From contig NZ_AONQ01000002.1 in the NCBI RefSeq assembly GCF_000342045.1, forward strand, positions 1-64,000: a stretch of 64,000 nt of DNA, read 5' to 3'. Of the stretch, positions 1-8,961 are shown piece by piece. Made by a program: the position numbers and the translations under genes. The DNA comes from Paramagnetospirillum caucaseum. Lineage in GTDB: Bacteria > Pseudomonadota > Alphaproteobacteria > Rhodospirillales > Magnetospirillaceae. Every line of letters begins with the position of its first letter. Position 1 is the first letter of the stretch. The notes under the pieces were generated by a model. The model was not told the DNA's origin and did not search any database. It saw only the letters and a program-made list of their open reading frames with translations.

Positions 1-1007
1 TCGACGGGATTGACCGCCTCGGTTCCACGGCGGATCTCGAAATGCAATTGCGGCGAGGTGACCGAACCGCTGGCGCCCACGGTGGCGATGGCCTGGCCGC
101 GTCTGACCTGATCGCCGCGCTTGACCATCAGCTTCTCGTTATGGGCATAGGCGGTCATCCAGTTGTCGGCATGCTTGACCAGCAGCAGGTTGCCGAATCC
201 CTTCAACTCGTTGCCCACATAGGCCACCACGCCGTTCTCGGCGGCGCGCACCGCCGTTCCCTTGGCGGCCACGATGTTGATGCCGTCGTTGTGCTGGCCC
301 TTGCCGGGCAGCGGGCCGAACTCGGCCACCACCTCGCCCTTGACCGGCCACAGGAAGCTGGACCCGGCCCGGGCCGGCGGCGCGGCGGGTACCGCCATCG
401 CCGGGGGCGGCGGCGGCACCGGGGACGGCGCCTGGACATAGGCGGGCGGCGGGTCGGACCGGGAGGCCGGGGCGGCCCGGCCCTCGCCTGCCGGCGCATT
501 GGGCGAGGCCACCACGATGGAGCCGGTATTGCCCGGCGCCGCCGGGTTCACGGCCACCCGCCCGGCGGGAGCGTCAATGCCCTTGGCGCCGGGAATGGTC
601 AGACGCTCGCCCACATGCAGCACATAGGGCGCCCGCTTGCCGTTGGTGGCGGCCAGGGTGTTGAAGTCCACCTTGAAGCGACGCGCCAGCACCGACAGGG
701 TATCACCTTTCTGCACCACATGGCTCGAACCGACGCCCGGCAGGCGCAGCACCGTGCCGGGCTGCAACTGGTAGGGCGGCTGCAGGCTGTTGGCCTCGAT
801 CAGGTCGCGGACCGCCAGGGAATAACGCCGGGCGATGCCGTAGACGGTATCGCCGGCATAGACGGTCACCGTGGCCGGCCGCTGTACCTGCAGCGGGCCG
901 TCGCCGCCGCGCGACACCGGCACCCGCGAGTCGTAGCCGGGCGAGCATGCCGCCAGCAAAGCGGCAAGGCCGAGAACCATAACCAGATGATGTGGCGCAT
1001 GCCTCAT
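1..1007 (-). CDS. nlpD: NlpD-like LysM/M23 lipoprotein (3' end outside window)
   Basis: Outer-membrane lipoprotein of the NlpD/EnvC type, which activates or performs peptidoglycan cleavage during division. Translation from the ATG at 1007 gives a short signal peptide ending in a lipobox (LAAC, Cys near residue 21). Two LysM modules follow (YAGDTVYGIARRYSL and VQKGDTLSVLARRFKV), then a Pro/Ala-rich linker, then an M23 (LytM) domain containing GQHNDGIN and QLHFEIRRG. At least 335 codons are present and the frame runs off the left edge. The first metal-ligand His of active M23 enzymes (HxGxD) appears as HNDGIN, so the site may be degenerate, as in NlpD itself. It is the last visible gene of the minus-strand cluster, 50 bases beyond pcm. 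Confidence 0.88.
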   Translation of the reverse strand, partial: MRHAPHHLVMVLGLAALLAACSPGYDSRVPVSRGGDGPLQVQRPATVTVYAGDTVYGIARRYSLAVRDLIEANSLQPPYQLQPGTVLRLPGVGSSHVVQKGDTLSVLARRFKVDFNTLAATNGKRAPYVLHVGERLTIPGAKGIDAPAGRVAVNPAAPGNTGSIVVASPNAPAGEGRAAPASRSDPPPAYVQAPSPVPPPPPAMAVPAAPPARAGSSFLWPVKGEVVAEFGPLPGKGQHNDGINIVAAKGTAVRAAENGVVAYVGNELKGFGNLLLVKHADNWMTAYAHNEKLMVKRGDQVRRGQAIATVGASGSVTSPQLHFEIRRGTEAVNPV

Positions 1008-1057
1008 ACCCGCACTATAAGCGCGGGAGACAGGCTCGGCAATCATTCACAAGCCAT

Positions 1058-1702
1058 TTATTCTTCCGGCATTCCCTCGACCAGCGGCACGAAGCGCACC
1101 GGCAGGAAGGGCTGGATGTCGATGCCGCGGTCGGTCCTGGTGATCCGCACCAGTTCCTGGTCGATGCCGCCCACGTCGCCGAGCGGCAGCACCATGATGC
1201 CGTCGGGCTTCAACTGCTCCACCAAAGCGGGGGGGATGTCGGGGGCGGCGGCGGTGACCATGATGCGGTCGAAGGGCGCCTGTTCGGGCCAGCCGCGCGA
1301 ACCATCGCCGGCCCGGCAGGTGATGTTGTGCAGGCGCAGGTGCCTGAAGCGGGCCTCGGCCTCGGCCAGCAGCGGCTTGTGACGCTCGACGGAATAGAGG
1401 CGGCGGCACAGCTTGGCCAGGATGGCCGCCTGATAGCCGGACCCCGTCCCCACTTCCAGCACCTTCATGCGCTCGCCCACCTCGAGCGCCTGGCTCATCA
1501 GGCCGACCACCAGGGGCTGGCTGATGGTCTGGGCGCAGGCGATGGGCAGGGCGGTGTTCTCGTAGGCCTGGTCGAGGAAGGGCTCGGCGACGAACAGGGC
1601 GCGGGGGATGCGCTCGATGGCCGACAGCACGCGGGTATCGGCAACCCCCATCCGCCGCAACTCCATCAGCAGCCGGATGACGCGGGGTTCGGCCTTCTTC
1701 AT
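1058..1702 (-). CDS. pcm: Protein-L-isoaspartate O-methyltransferase
   Basis: Repairs isoaspartyl residues in aged proteins by SAM-dependent carboxyl methylation. The 214-residue product has the SAM-binding loop EVGTGSGYQAAILA, the family block TISQPLVVGLM and the C-terminal block LKPDGIMVLPLG. I chose the ATG at 1702 because it shares one base with the surE stop (TGATG), the usual surE-pcm coupling, and because MKKAEPR is a family-like N terminus. A longer open frame upstream lies inside surE and looks spurious. The length matches bacterial Pcm (about 210 residues). Confidence 0.95.
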   Translation of the reverse strand: MKKAEPRVIRLLMELRRMGVADTRVLSAIERIPRALFVAEPFLDQAYENTALPIACAQTISQPLVVGLMSQALEVGERMKVLEVGTGSGYQAAILAKLCRRLYSVERHKPLLAEAEARFRHLRLHNITCRAGDGSRGWPEQAPFDRIMVTAAAPDIPPALVEQLKPDGIMVLPLGDVGGIDQELVRITRTDRGIDIQPFLPVRFVPLVEGMPEE

Positions 1703-2481
1703 CAGAAGGCGGACTCCAGCGCCGCCATGTCGCCCCGGTGGGTGAGGTCGAAACACAGCGGCGTCACCGAAATGGCGCCACGGCAGACGGCCTCGATATC
1801 GGTGCCGGGGGTCGAGCGTTCCTCGGCCCGCTGGGCGCCGATCCACACATAGGGTTCACCGCGCGGGTCCTGGCGCTCCATGATGTCGTCGCCGATCTTG
1901 CGCTTGCCCTGGCGGGTGATCTCCACGCCGCTCACCGACGCGGCGATCACGTCGGGGAAGTTGATGTTGATCAGCACGTTGCGGCTCCAGCCCTTGGCCA
2001 GCAGGCGGCGGATGATGCCGGGTGCCCAATGCTCGGCGGTCCCCCACTTCACCGGATGGGGATGGGAGACGTATTGGGAGAGCGCGATGGCGGGAATCCC
2101 CAGGATGGTGCCCTCCATGGCCGCCGCCACCGTGCCGGAATAGGTGACGTCCTCGCCCAGATTGGCGCCCCGGTTGATGCCCGACAGCACCAGATCGGGC
2201 TTTCGGCCGTTCATCACATGGTTGACGCCCAGCAGCACCGCATCCGTGGGAGTGCCGTCCACGGCGTAGCGGCGGCTTGACACCTTCCTCACCCGCAGGG
2301 GGCGGCGGATGGTCAGCGAATGGCCGGCCGCGCTCTGCTCGGTTTCCGGCGCCACCACCCAGACGTCCCTGGACAGCGTCCGGGCGATGCGTTCCAGCAC
2401 CTTGATGCCCGGGGCAAGGATGCCGTCGTCGTTGGAGATCAGGATGCGCAAGCCCGAGGGGTCGGAAACCGGTTCGAACAT
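1702..2481 (-). CDS. surE: 5'/3'-nucleotidase SurE
   Basis: Metal-dependent nucleoside monophosphatase associated with stationary-phase survival. 259 residues. It shows the N-terminal metal site (ISNDDG, Asp18-Asp19), Asn/Ser ligands in APETEQSAAGHSLT, and the conserved VDGTPTDAV and SGINRGANLGEDVTYSGTV blocks. The start at 2481 lies 2 bases past the serS stop; a GGAGG about 12 bases upstream falls within the serS end. A start 24 bases further upstream is possible but would sit inside serS. It is translationally coupled to pcm downstream. Confidence 0.95.
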   Translation of the reverse strand: MFEPVSDPSGLRILISNDDGILAPGIKVLERIARTLSRDVWVVAPETEQSAAGHSLTIRRPLRVRKVSSRRYAVDGTPTDAVLLGVNHVMNGRKPDLVLSGINRGANLGEDVTYSGTVAAAMEGTILGIPAIALSQYVSHPHPVKWGTAEHWAPGIIRRLLAKGWSRNVLININFPDVIAASVSGVEITRQGKRKIGDDIMERQDPRGEPYVWIGAQRAEERSTPGTDIEAVCRGAISVTPLCFDLTHRGDMAALESAF

Positions 2482-2482
2482 C

Positions 2483-3751
2483 TTAAGAAATGACCTCCAG
2501 CCCACCCATATAGGGGCGCAGGGCCTCGGGCACCTGGATGGTGCCGTCTTCCAACTGGTAGTTCTCCATCACGGCGATCAGGGTGCGGCCCACGGCGAGG
2601 CCCGAGCCGTTCAGGGTGTGGACGAAGCGGGTGCCCTTCTCGCTCTCGGGGCGGAAGCGGGCCTTCATGCGCCGCGCCTGGAAGTCGCCGCAGTTCGAGC
2701 ACGACGAAATCTCGCGGTAGCGCTGCTGGCCCGGCAGCCAGACCTCGATGTCGTAGGTCTTCTGGGCGGAAAAGCCCATGTCGCCGGTGCACAGCACGAT
2801 GGTGCGATAGGCCAGCCCCAGACGCTGCAGCACCGTCTCGGCGCATTTGGTCATGCGCTCGTGCTCCTCGTCCGAGCTGTCCGGATGGGCGATGGAGACC
2901 ATTTCCACCTTGTGGAACTGGTGCTGGCGGATCATGCCGCGGGTATCCTTGCCCGCCGCCCCGGCTTCCGAGCGGAAACAGGGAGTCAGCGCCGTCATGC
3001 GGATGGGAAGCGCCTTGTCGTCGAGAATTTCGTCGCCGACCAGATTGGTCAGCGGCACCTCGGCGGTGGGGATCAGCCAATGGCCGGTATTGGTCTTGAA
3101 CAGGTCCTCGCCGAACTTGGGCAGCTGGCCGGTGCCGAAGGCAGCGCCGTCCTTGACCATCAGCGGCGGGTCCATCTCGGTATAGCCGTGCTCGCCGGTC
3201 TGCAGGTCGAGCATGAACTGGCCGATGGCGCGCTGCAGCCGGGCCAGCGGGCCTTTCAGCACCACGAAACGGGCACCCGACAGCTTGGCGGCGCCGTCGA
3301 AATCCATCAGTCCCAGTCTGGCGCCGATGGAATCGTGGTCCAGCGGGGGGAAGGCGAATTCCTTGGGCGTGCCCCACTTGCGCAGTTCGACATTATGCTC
3401 CTCGTCGGGGCCGTCCGGCACGTCCGATGCGGGCAGATTGGGGATGGAGGCCAGGATGGCCTCGATCTCGGCGCCCAGCGCCTTGTCCTCTTCCTCGGCC
3501 GCCGGCATGCGCTCCTTCAGCGCCGCCACCTCGTCCATCAACCCTTGCGCGTCGCCGCCCTGCTTCTTGAGGGCACCGATCTGCTTGGAGGCGTCGTTGC
3601 GCCGCGCCTGCATCTCCTGGAAGGCGGTTTGCGCCGCGCGGCGGCGCGTGTCCAGCTCCAGGATGGCGGCGGCCCTGGGCTCCAGGCCCCGGCGGGCGAG
3701 GCCTGCATCGAATCCGTCCGGATTGTCGCGAATGGACTTCAGGTCATGCAT
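2483..3751 (-). CDS. serS: Seryl-tRNA synthetase
   Basis: Class II aminoacyl-tRNA synthetase that charges tRNA-Ser (and tRNA-Sec where present). 422 residues, normal length. An N-terminal two-helix coiled-coil arm spans about residues 25-105 ([24 protein letters not shown]). Class II motif 2 ([20 protein letters not shown]) and motif 3 ([19 protein letters not shown]) are intact. It lies between tatC and surE, the common alphaproteobacterial order; 15 bases separate it from tatC. Confidence 0.97.
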   Translation of the reverse strand: MHDLKSIRDNPDGFDAGLARRGLEPRAAAILELDTRRRAAQTAFQEMQARRNDASKQIGALKKQGGDAQGLMDEVAALKERMPAAEEEDKALGAEIEAILASIPNLPASDVPDGPDEEHNVELRKWGTPKEFAFPPLDHDSIGARLGLMDFDGAAKLSGARFVVLKGPLARLQRAIGQFMLDLQTGEHGYTEMDPPLMVKDGAAFGTGQLPKFGEDLFKTNTGHWLIPTAEVPLTNLVGDEILDDKALPIRMTALTPCFRSEAGAAGKDTRGMIRQHQFHKVEMVSIAHPDSSDEEHERMTKCAETVLQRLGLAYRTIVLCTGDMGFSAQKTYDIEVWLPGQQRYREISSCSNCGDFQARRMKARFRPESEKGTRFVHTLNGSGLAVGRTLIAVMENYQLEDGTIQVPEALRPYMGGLEVIS

Positions 3752-3766
3752 GGGGAAAACTTCCGG

Positions 3767-4585
3767 TTACGCGTTGAAATCGGTCTCGTCGGGGGTGTCA
3801 TCGCCGTCGTCATCCTGGCCCTCGTCCCGCTTCTTCTCGGCCCAGCGGGCGGAGAAGATGGAAATCTCGTAGAGCCCGACCATGGGGATGGCCAGGGAGA
3901 GCTGGCTGACCACGTCGGGCGGGGTGACGATGGCGGCGAAGACGAAATTGCCGACGATGGCGAAGCGGCGCTTCTCGGCCAATCCTTGGGCGGTGACCAG
4001 CCCGACCCGGGCCAGCAGGGTCAGCAGCACCGGCATCTGGAAGGCCAGCCCGAAGGCGAAGATCAGGGTCATGATCAGCGACAGCGATTCGTTGACCTTG
4101 GCCTCCATCTGGATGGGCAGGGTGCTGGGACCGCCGATCAGGTTCTCGAAACCCAGCAGGTAGGTATAGAGATTGGGCAGCACCAGATAATAGACCATGG
4201 CGGCGCCCAGGGCGAACAGGATGGGCGTCGCCGCCAGAAAGGGCAGGAAGGCCTGCTTCTCGTGCTTGTAGAGGCCGGGCGCCACGAAGGCCCACAATTG
4301 CCCCGCCCAGATGGGAAAGCACAGCGCGGCGCCGGCGAAGGCCGACACCTTCATGAAGGTGAAGAACGCCTCGGTCGGCGCGGTGTAGATCAGCCGGCGG
4401 TTGCCGCCCTTGGCCAGGGCCGCCTTGGAATAGGGCTCCAGCAGGAATTCGTAGATCTCGTTGGAGAAGTAGTAGCAAACCCCGAACGCCACGATGAACG
4501 AGACGGCCGACCAGATCAGCCGCCGGCGCAGCTCGATCAGATGCTCGAGCAGCGGCATGGTCTTGTCGTCGTGGGACTCGCTCAA
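3767..4585 (-). CDS. tatC: Sec-independent translocase subunit TatC
   Basis: Polytopic receptor of the twin-arginine translocase, binding the RR signal peptide in the inner membrane. 272 residues with six hydrophobic segments. The family N-terminal block MPLLEHLIELRRRL is present, and the C terminus is acidic. The start is taken as TTG at 4585 (MSESHDDKT...), preceded by AGAGGA at 7 bases; the ATG nine codons later would also keep the core. Just downstream of tatB on the same strand, 10 bases apart. Confidence 0.95.
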   Translation of the reverse strand: MSESHDDKTMPLLEHLIELRRRLIWSAVSFIVAFGVCYYFSNEIYEFLLEPYSKAALAKGGNRRLIYTAPTEAFFTFMKVSAFAGAALCFPIWAGQLWAFVAPGLYKHEKQAFLPFLAATPILFALGAAMVYYLVLPNLYTYLLGFENLIGGPSTLPIQMEAKVNESLSLIMTLIFAFGLAFQMPVLLTLLARVGLVTAQGLAEKRRFAIVGNFVFAAIVTPPDVVSQLSLAIPMVGLYEISIFSARWAEKKRDEGQDDDGDDTPDETDFNA

Positions 4586-4595
4586 GATGCTTCCT

Positions 4596-5033
4596 CTAGG
4601 GTTCCGGCGGACGGCTCGGGGCCTCGGCGGGCTTGATCTCTTCGGGGACCGGGTCGCTGACCGGGGCCAAAGCCGGCGGAGCCGGTTCGGAAACCGAGGC
4701 AAGCACCGGCGGCGCCACGTCCTCTCCACCCTTCAGGTCGAGGACGGGAAGCTCCATGGCCTTGGCCATCTCGCCGGTGGGGTCGATGGCCTTGTCAACT
4801 TCCTGGCGCAGCAGGTTGACGTCGGAAACCTTGGACACCTGCTTCTTCAACTCGTCCAGTTCGGATTCGCGTACCATGTCGTCGATACCGCGATGAAACT
4901 CCGAGGCCATTTCCCGCGCCTTGCGGGTCCAACGCCCCATCTGGCGCAGAACCACCGGCAGATCCTTTGGTCCGATGACGATCAGGCTGATCACCGCGAT
5001 CAGCGCCATCTCGTCCCAGCCGATGTCGAACAT
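4596..5033 (-). CDS. tatB: Sec-independent translocase subunit TatB
   Basis: Forms the TatBC substrate receptor. 145 residues: a short periplasmic tip, one membrane helix (MALIAVISLIVIGPKDLP), an amphipathic helix (RQMGRWTRKAREMASEF) and a Pro/Ala-rich acidic tail. I chose the ATG at 5033 (MFDIGWDE), which matches the TatB family N terminus. An open frame continues upstream through tatA but has no supporting homology. It sits between tatA and tatC. Confidence 0.95.
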   Translation of the reverse strand: MFDIGWDEMALIAVISLIVIGPKDLPVVLRQMGRWTRKAREMASEFHRGIDDMVRESELDELKKQVSKVSDVNLLRQEVDKAIDPTGEMAKAMELPVLDLKGGEDVAPPVLASVSEPAPPALAPVSDPVPEEIKPAEAPSRPPEP

Positions 5034-5053
5034 GCGGCGTTCCGCCCCTTGGC

Positions 5054-5308
5054 TTAAGGCTTGGGAGCGGAATCGGGGGCGGCGGCCGGCTTGGCGGCCT
5101 GGGCTTCCGTAACCTGGGACGGGGGCACCTGGGGCTGGGGAGCGGCGGCGGCCTGGGCCTGCTGCTCGTCCTCGTCCTTCAAGCCGTGCTTGAAGGCCTT
5201 CACGCCCTTGGCCATGTCGCCCATCAGCTTCGGAATCTTGTTGGCGCCGAACAGCAGCAGCACGATGACCAGAACGATGAGCCAATGACCGATACTCATG
5301 CTACCCAT
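5054..5308 (-). CDS. tatA: Sec-independent translocase subunit TatA
   Basis: Pore-forming component of the Tat translocase. 84 residues: short N terminus, one membrane helix ([14 protein letters not shown]) ending in the FG hinge, an amphipathic helix ([19 protein letters not shown]), then an Ala/Pro/Gln tail. The ATG at 5308 has GAGGAG about 10 bases upstream. MSIGHW at 5299 is an alternative start with the same core. First gene of tatABC; 92 bases separate it from the DUF454 gene upstream, so a tat promoter could lie there. Confidence 0.95.
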   Translation of the reverse strand: MGSMSIGHWLIVLVIVLLLFGANKIPKLMGDMAKGVKAFKHGLKDEDEQQAQAAAAPQPQVPPSQVTEAQAAKPAAAPDSAPKP

Positions 5309-5400
5309 GCCACAACACTCCTCGTACGTCACATTGCCGCCGAATCCGGCCGGCGGCGGATCATCGCAAAAGAATAGGAACACCGCAATGGCGGGATTGC

Positions 5401-5781
5401 CTAGGAACCCGGCTTGCGGCTGGGTTTCGAGAGGATGAACACCGCCCCCGCCGTGCAGGTGGCGCCCATGGTGACCATGGCCCACCAGGGGGCCTCGGTG
5501 AAGCCCGTCACGTAGACGATGCTGACCACCATGCTGCCCAGGGCGAAGACCTTGGCGTAGAGGGGAATCACCCGGTTGATCTCCCAGTCGCGCAAGGGCG
5601 GCCCGAACACCGGATGGTGGAACAGCCAGGCGTGGAAACGGTCGGAAGACTTGGCGAAACACCACAGCGCCACCAGCATGAACGGGGTGGTCGGCATCAC
5701 CGGCAGCACGGCGCCGACCACGCCCAGGCCGACGAAGGCCCAGCCGAAGATGATCAGCGCGATCTTGCGGCCCTTGTCCAA
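5401..5781 (-). CDS. DUF454 (YbaN-like) small membrane protein
   Basis: Inner-membrane protein of unknown function in the DUF454/YbaN family. 126 residues with hydrophobic helices around residues 6-40 and 75-115. The family block [24 protein letters not shown], with its PTTPF core, is present, as is FHxWLxxHPxFGPxLxDW. The start is TTG at 5781, six bases beyond the scpB stop and behind GGGGAG. Sits between scpB and tatA in the same minus-strand run; the context gives no specific role. Confidence 0.85.
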   Translation of the reverse strand: MDKGRKIALIIFGWAFVGLGVVGAVLPVMPTTPFMLVALWCFAKSSDRFHAWLFHHPVFGPPLRDWEINRVIPLYAKVFALGSMVVSIVYVTGFTEAPWWAMVTMGATCTAGAVFILSKPSRKPGS

Positions 5782-5787
5782 GCTCCC

Positions 5788-6438
5788 CTACTCCCCGATG
5801 CCCAGCAAGCTCTCGTCGTCGAGCAGATCCAACTGGGGCTCGTCCTCCTCGGCGGTGTCCACCAGCCGCGTATCCTCGGCGGCGCGGTTGCCGTAGGCGC
5901 CGGCGGCGGCCCTGGCATCCAGCAGGCCGGCGGCCTCCAGTTCCTTGACGCCGGGCAGGTCGCTTAAGGATTCCAGGCCGAAATGATCGAGGAAGCCGTC
6001 GGAGGTCGCCCAGGTCAGCGGCCGGCCCGGCGTGCGCCGGCGGCCCTTGGGCCTGATCCAGCCGGCGGCGAACAGGATGTCGATGGTGCCCTTGGACAGG
6101 GCGACGCCGCGGATTTCCTCGATCTCGGCCCGCGTCACCGGCTGGTGGTAGGCGATGATCGCCAGGGTCTCGATGGCGGCGCGCGACAGCCGGCGTTCCT
6201 GGGTGCGCTCCACCTTCAGGGATTCGGCCAGATCGGCGGCGGTGCGGAAGGCCCAGCCATCGCCGCGCCGCACCAGAGTGAAGCCGCGCGCCGCGTAATG
6301 GGTCTCCAGTTCCGCCAGCAGTTGAGGGATATCGGCGCCCTCGGGCAGGCGCTCGGCGATGGCCCGCTCCGAAACCGGCTCGGCGGAGGCGAAGATCAGC
6401 GCCTCGACGATGCGTAAGCTTTGCGGGTCGATGGTCAT
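5788..6438 (-). CDS. scpB: Segregation and condensation protein ScpB
   Basis: Winged-helix (kite) subunit of the SMC-ScpAB condensin, needed for chromosome segregation. 216 residues. The family core reads [42 protein letters not shown] and [24 protein letters not shown]. The ATG at 6438 overlaps the scpA stop (ATGA) and has GGGAGGGAGGA just upstream. The acidic C-terminal tail is typical. Confidence 0.95.
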   Translation of the reverse strand: MTIDPQSLRIVEALIFASAEPVSERAIAERLPEGADIPQLLAELETHYAARGFTLVRRGDGWAFRTAADLAESLKVERTQERRLSRAAIETLAIIAYHQPVTRAEIEEIRGVALSKGTIDILFAAGWIRPKGRRRTPGRPLTWATSDGFLDHFGLESLSDLPGVKELEAAGLLDARAAAGAYGNRAAEDTRLVDTAEEDEPQLDLLDDESLLGIGE

Positions 6439-7250
6439 TCCTCCCTCCCCTCGCCCTGGCCGGCCCGGATGTAGATGGGCGAATAGGCGGCACCGTCCTG
6501 GCGCAGCACCAGCTTGCCCTGCTTGGCCAGTTCCAGGGCGGCGACGAAGGTGGAGGCCACCGCCGATTTCATCTTCAATTCGTCGCCCTCGATGGCCGGA
6601 AGATAGGCCATCAGCACCGACCAGTCGGGCAGGCTGCCGATGCCCAGCATGGCCTCCAGCCGGGCCAGGGCATGCTCCACCGACCACAGATCGGGGGCCT
6701 CGACGGTGAGCGTCCGCACCGAATTGCGCACCACGTGGTCGGCATAGGCCTTGAGCAGGTCGTAGAGATCGAGATCGAAGATGGAGCGGCTGATCACCTC
6801 GATATCCTCGGGCGCGCCCCGGGCGAAGACATCGCGGTTCAGCAGGCGACGGGTAAACAGATGCGCCCCGGCCTTCTGCATGGCCTCCAGCCGCTGGAGA
6901 CGGAAGGCCAGGGCGGCGGCCATCTCGGCCGGCGACAATTCCTCGCCGGGATCGGGCTCCGGCTCGGGCAGCAGCAGGCGGCTCTTGAGATAGGCCAGCC
7001 ACGCCGCCATCACCAGATATTCGGCGGCGAGATCGATCTGCTCGCGCCCGACCTTCTGAACGAAATAAAGGTATTGGTCGGCGAGCTTCAGAATCGAGAT
7101 CTTGGCCAGATCGACCTTCTGGTCCCGCGCCAGCTGCAGCAGGACGTCCAGCGGGCCTTCCCAGCCGTCGAGGTCGAGCAGCAGCCGTTCGGCCGGGGCG
7201 CGGCCGGGACGGTCGTCATCTTCAAAGGTAAAGGGCAGCCCGCCACTCAC
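6435..7250 (-). CDS. scpA: Segregation and condensation protein ScpA
   Basis: Kleisin subunit bridging SMC heads. 271 residues with the hallmark [23 protein letters not shown] at the N terminus, the central [20 protein letters not shown] block and a C-terminal winged helix. The start is GTG at 7250, overlapping the stop of the M50 protease gene by GTGA. GAGGT lies about 9 bases upstream. Codon phase and the family N terminus both agree with this start. Confidence 0.93.
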   Translation of the reverse strand: MSGGLPFTFEDDDRPGRAPAERLLLDLDGWEGPLDVLLQLARDQKVDLAKISILKLADQYLYFVQKVGREQIDLAAEYLVMAAWLAYLKSRLLLPEPEPDPGEELSPAEMAAALAFRLQRLEAMQKAGAHLFTRRLLNRDVFARGAPEDIEVISRSIFDLDLYDLLKAYADHVVRNSVRTLTVEAPDLWSVEHALARLEAMLGIGSLPDWSVLMAYLPAIEGDELKMKSAVASTFVAALELAKQGKLVLRQDGAAYSPIYIRAGQGEGREE

Positions 7251-7933
7251 GGCCCCAGGACCTCGACCAGGAAGCGGCCGATGGTATCCACCGGACCCTG
7301 GACCAACCAGCGGAAGACATCGAGATCCATGCCGATCTGGCGGCCCAACAGGGGAAACAGGAACAAGGCGGCGATGAGGATCAGCATCCCGGCCTTTTCC
7401 AGACGTGCCAGATGCCAGGCCAGAAAGCGCGGCAGAATGCCCACCGCCACCCGGCCGCCGTCCAGGGGCGGAATAGGGATCATGTTGAACACCGCCAGCA
7501 ACAGGTTGAAATAGATGGCGTTGTCCAGGTTGAGGAAGTACCAGCCGCGCACCGCCTCGGGTATGACGGGGACCAGACGCACCGCCAGCACCGCCAGGAC
7601 GGCGAGACCGAGGTTCATGGCCGGACCGGCGGCGGCGACGATCACCATATCGCGGCGGGGATGGCGCAGGCGGTTGAAATTGACCGGTACCGGCTTGGCC
7701 CAGCCGAACATCACGCCGCCGATGGCCAGCAGCAGGCCGGGCAGGATGATGGTGCCGAACGGGTCGATGTGGCGCAGCGGATTGAGCGAGATGCGGCCCT
7801 GGCGCTGGGCGGTGTCGTCGCCGCAGGCCAGGGCGGCATAGCCGTGGGCCGCCTCGTGCAGGGTGACGGCGAAGATCAGCGGGATCGCCCAGATGGTGAT
7901 GCCGAACAGCAGCCCACCCAGATCGCCCATCAT
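7247..7933 (-). CDS. Site-2-protease-like M50 zinc membrane protease
   Basis: Intramembrane metalloprotease of the M50B family. 228 residues with four to five hydrophobic segments. The zinc motif HEAAH (residues 26-30) sits in the first membrane segment. The third ligand motif (MIPIPPLDGGR, Asp of LDGG) is in a later one. It lacks a PDZ domain, as the short family members do. ATGA overlap with nagZ upstream and GTGA overlap with scpA downstream indicate translational coupling. The substrate is unknown; membership in the nagZ-scpAB string is common in alphaproteobacteria. Confidence 0.9.
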   Translation of the reverse strand: MMGDLGGLLFGITIWAIPLIFAVTLHEAAHGYAALACGDDTAQRQGRISLNPLRHIDPFGTIILPGLLLAIGGVMFGWAKPVPVNFNRLRHPRRDMVIVAAAGPAMNLGLAVLAVLAVRLVPVIPEAVRGWYFLNLDNAIYFNLLLAVFNMIPIPPLDGGRVAVGILPRFLAWHLARLEKAGMLILIAALFLFPLLGRQIGMDLDVFRWLVQGPVDTIGRFLVEVLGP

Positions 7934-8961
7934 GGGGACCAGCCGAGGAGACTTTTGACCCGTTCCTCGGCCGCCTTGCGGTCAAAGGGCGTCCGCTGGC
8001 GTTTCTGCGCCAGACCATGGGCTACCCGCACCTCGGCCGCCGCGCTCAAGGCGCGCAGTTCGGAAGCGATGGCCGTCATCTCCGCCATGTCGCCGTTACA
8101 GTGAAGCACCACGTCGCAACCCGCCTCCAGACTGGCGCGGGTGCGGTCCTCGAAACTGCCGCCCAACGCCTTCATGGACAGATCGTCGGAAATGAGCAGG
8201 CCGTCGAAACCGATGGCGCCGCGAATCACCTTGTCGATCACCACCCTGGAGGTGGTGGCGGGATGGGCCGCGTCAAGGGCGGCATAGACCACATGGGCGG
8301 TCATGGCCCAGGGGGCGTGGCGATAGGCGTGGAAGGGCGGGAAGTCCTGCATCTCCAGTTCGGCCAGCGGCGTCTCCACCACCGGCAGGTCGAGATGGCT
8401 GTCCACCATGGCGCGGCCGTGGCCGGGAATGTGCTTGATCACCGGCAGCACGCCCTCGTCCAGCAGGCCGTCGATCACCGCGCCGGCCAGGGAGATCACC
8501 GATTCGGCGGTACGGCCATAGGCGCGGTCGCCGATGACGTCATGGGCGCCGGGAATGGGCACGTCCAGCACCGGGGCGCAATCCACGTCGATGCCCAGAT
8601 CGGCCAGTTCGGCGCCGATCAGGCGGAAATTGAGGCGCAGAGCTTGGCGGGCGGCGTCGGGGTCGCGGGCGGCCAGGGCGGCGAAGGGCTCGCCCGGCGG
8701 CGCGCTTCGCCAGTGGGGCGGCTTCAGGCGCTGCACCCTGCCCCCCTCCTGGTCGATCAGCACCGGCGCGTCGGGGCGGCCCACCGTCTCGCGCAAGGAT
8801 TGGACCAGCGCCCTGACCTGGGCCGGGTCGGCGACATTGCGGGCGAACAGGATGAAGCCCAGCGGATCGGTCCGCCGGAAGAAGTCGCGTTCCGCCCCGG
8901 TCAGGACCAGGCCGGAACAGCCGAAAATGGCGGCGGCGGGGGGAGTCTTAGCGGCGGGCAA
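7930..8961 (-). CDS. nagZ: Beta-N-acetylhexosaminidase (peptidoglycan recycling)
   Basis: GH3 enzyme that removes GlcNAc from anhydromuropeptides in the cytoplasm. 343 residues. Conserved sites seen: LIDQEGGRVQRL, KHIPGHGRAMVDSH (the NagZ-specific His/Asp loop) and LISDDLSMKAL with the catalytic Asp nucleophile. The start is TTG at 8961, AGGGG about 8 bases upstream, overlapping the SPOR gene end by 14 bases. No signal peptide, as expected for NagZ. Confidence 0.94.
   Translation of the reverse strand: MPAAKTPPAAAIFGCSGLVLTGAERDFFRRTDPLGFILFARNVADPAQVRALVQSLRETVGRPDAPVLIDQEGGRVQRLKPPHWRSAPPGEPFAALAARDPDAARQALRLNFRLIGAELADLGIDVDCAPVLDVPIPGAHDVIGDRAYGRTAESVISLAGAVIDGLLDEGVLPVIKHIPGHGRAMVDSHLDLPVVETPLAELEMQDFPPFHAYRHAPWAMTAHVVYAALDAAHPATTSRVVIDKVIRGAIGFDGLLISDDLSMKALGGSFEDRTRASLEAGCDVVLHCNGDMAEMTAIASELRALSAAAEVRVAHGLAQKRQRTPFDRKAAEERVKSLLGWSP

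Noticed and set aside
42-1382. A 446-codon plus-strand frame at the left edge
   Set aside because: It lies opposite the nlpD-like gene and pcm. The minus strand shows a lipobox, two LysM modules and an M23 domain.
2309-4636. A 775-codon plus-strand frame opposite serS and tatC
   Set aside because: Both minus-strand genes are unmistakable and the plus frame has no recognisable protein features.
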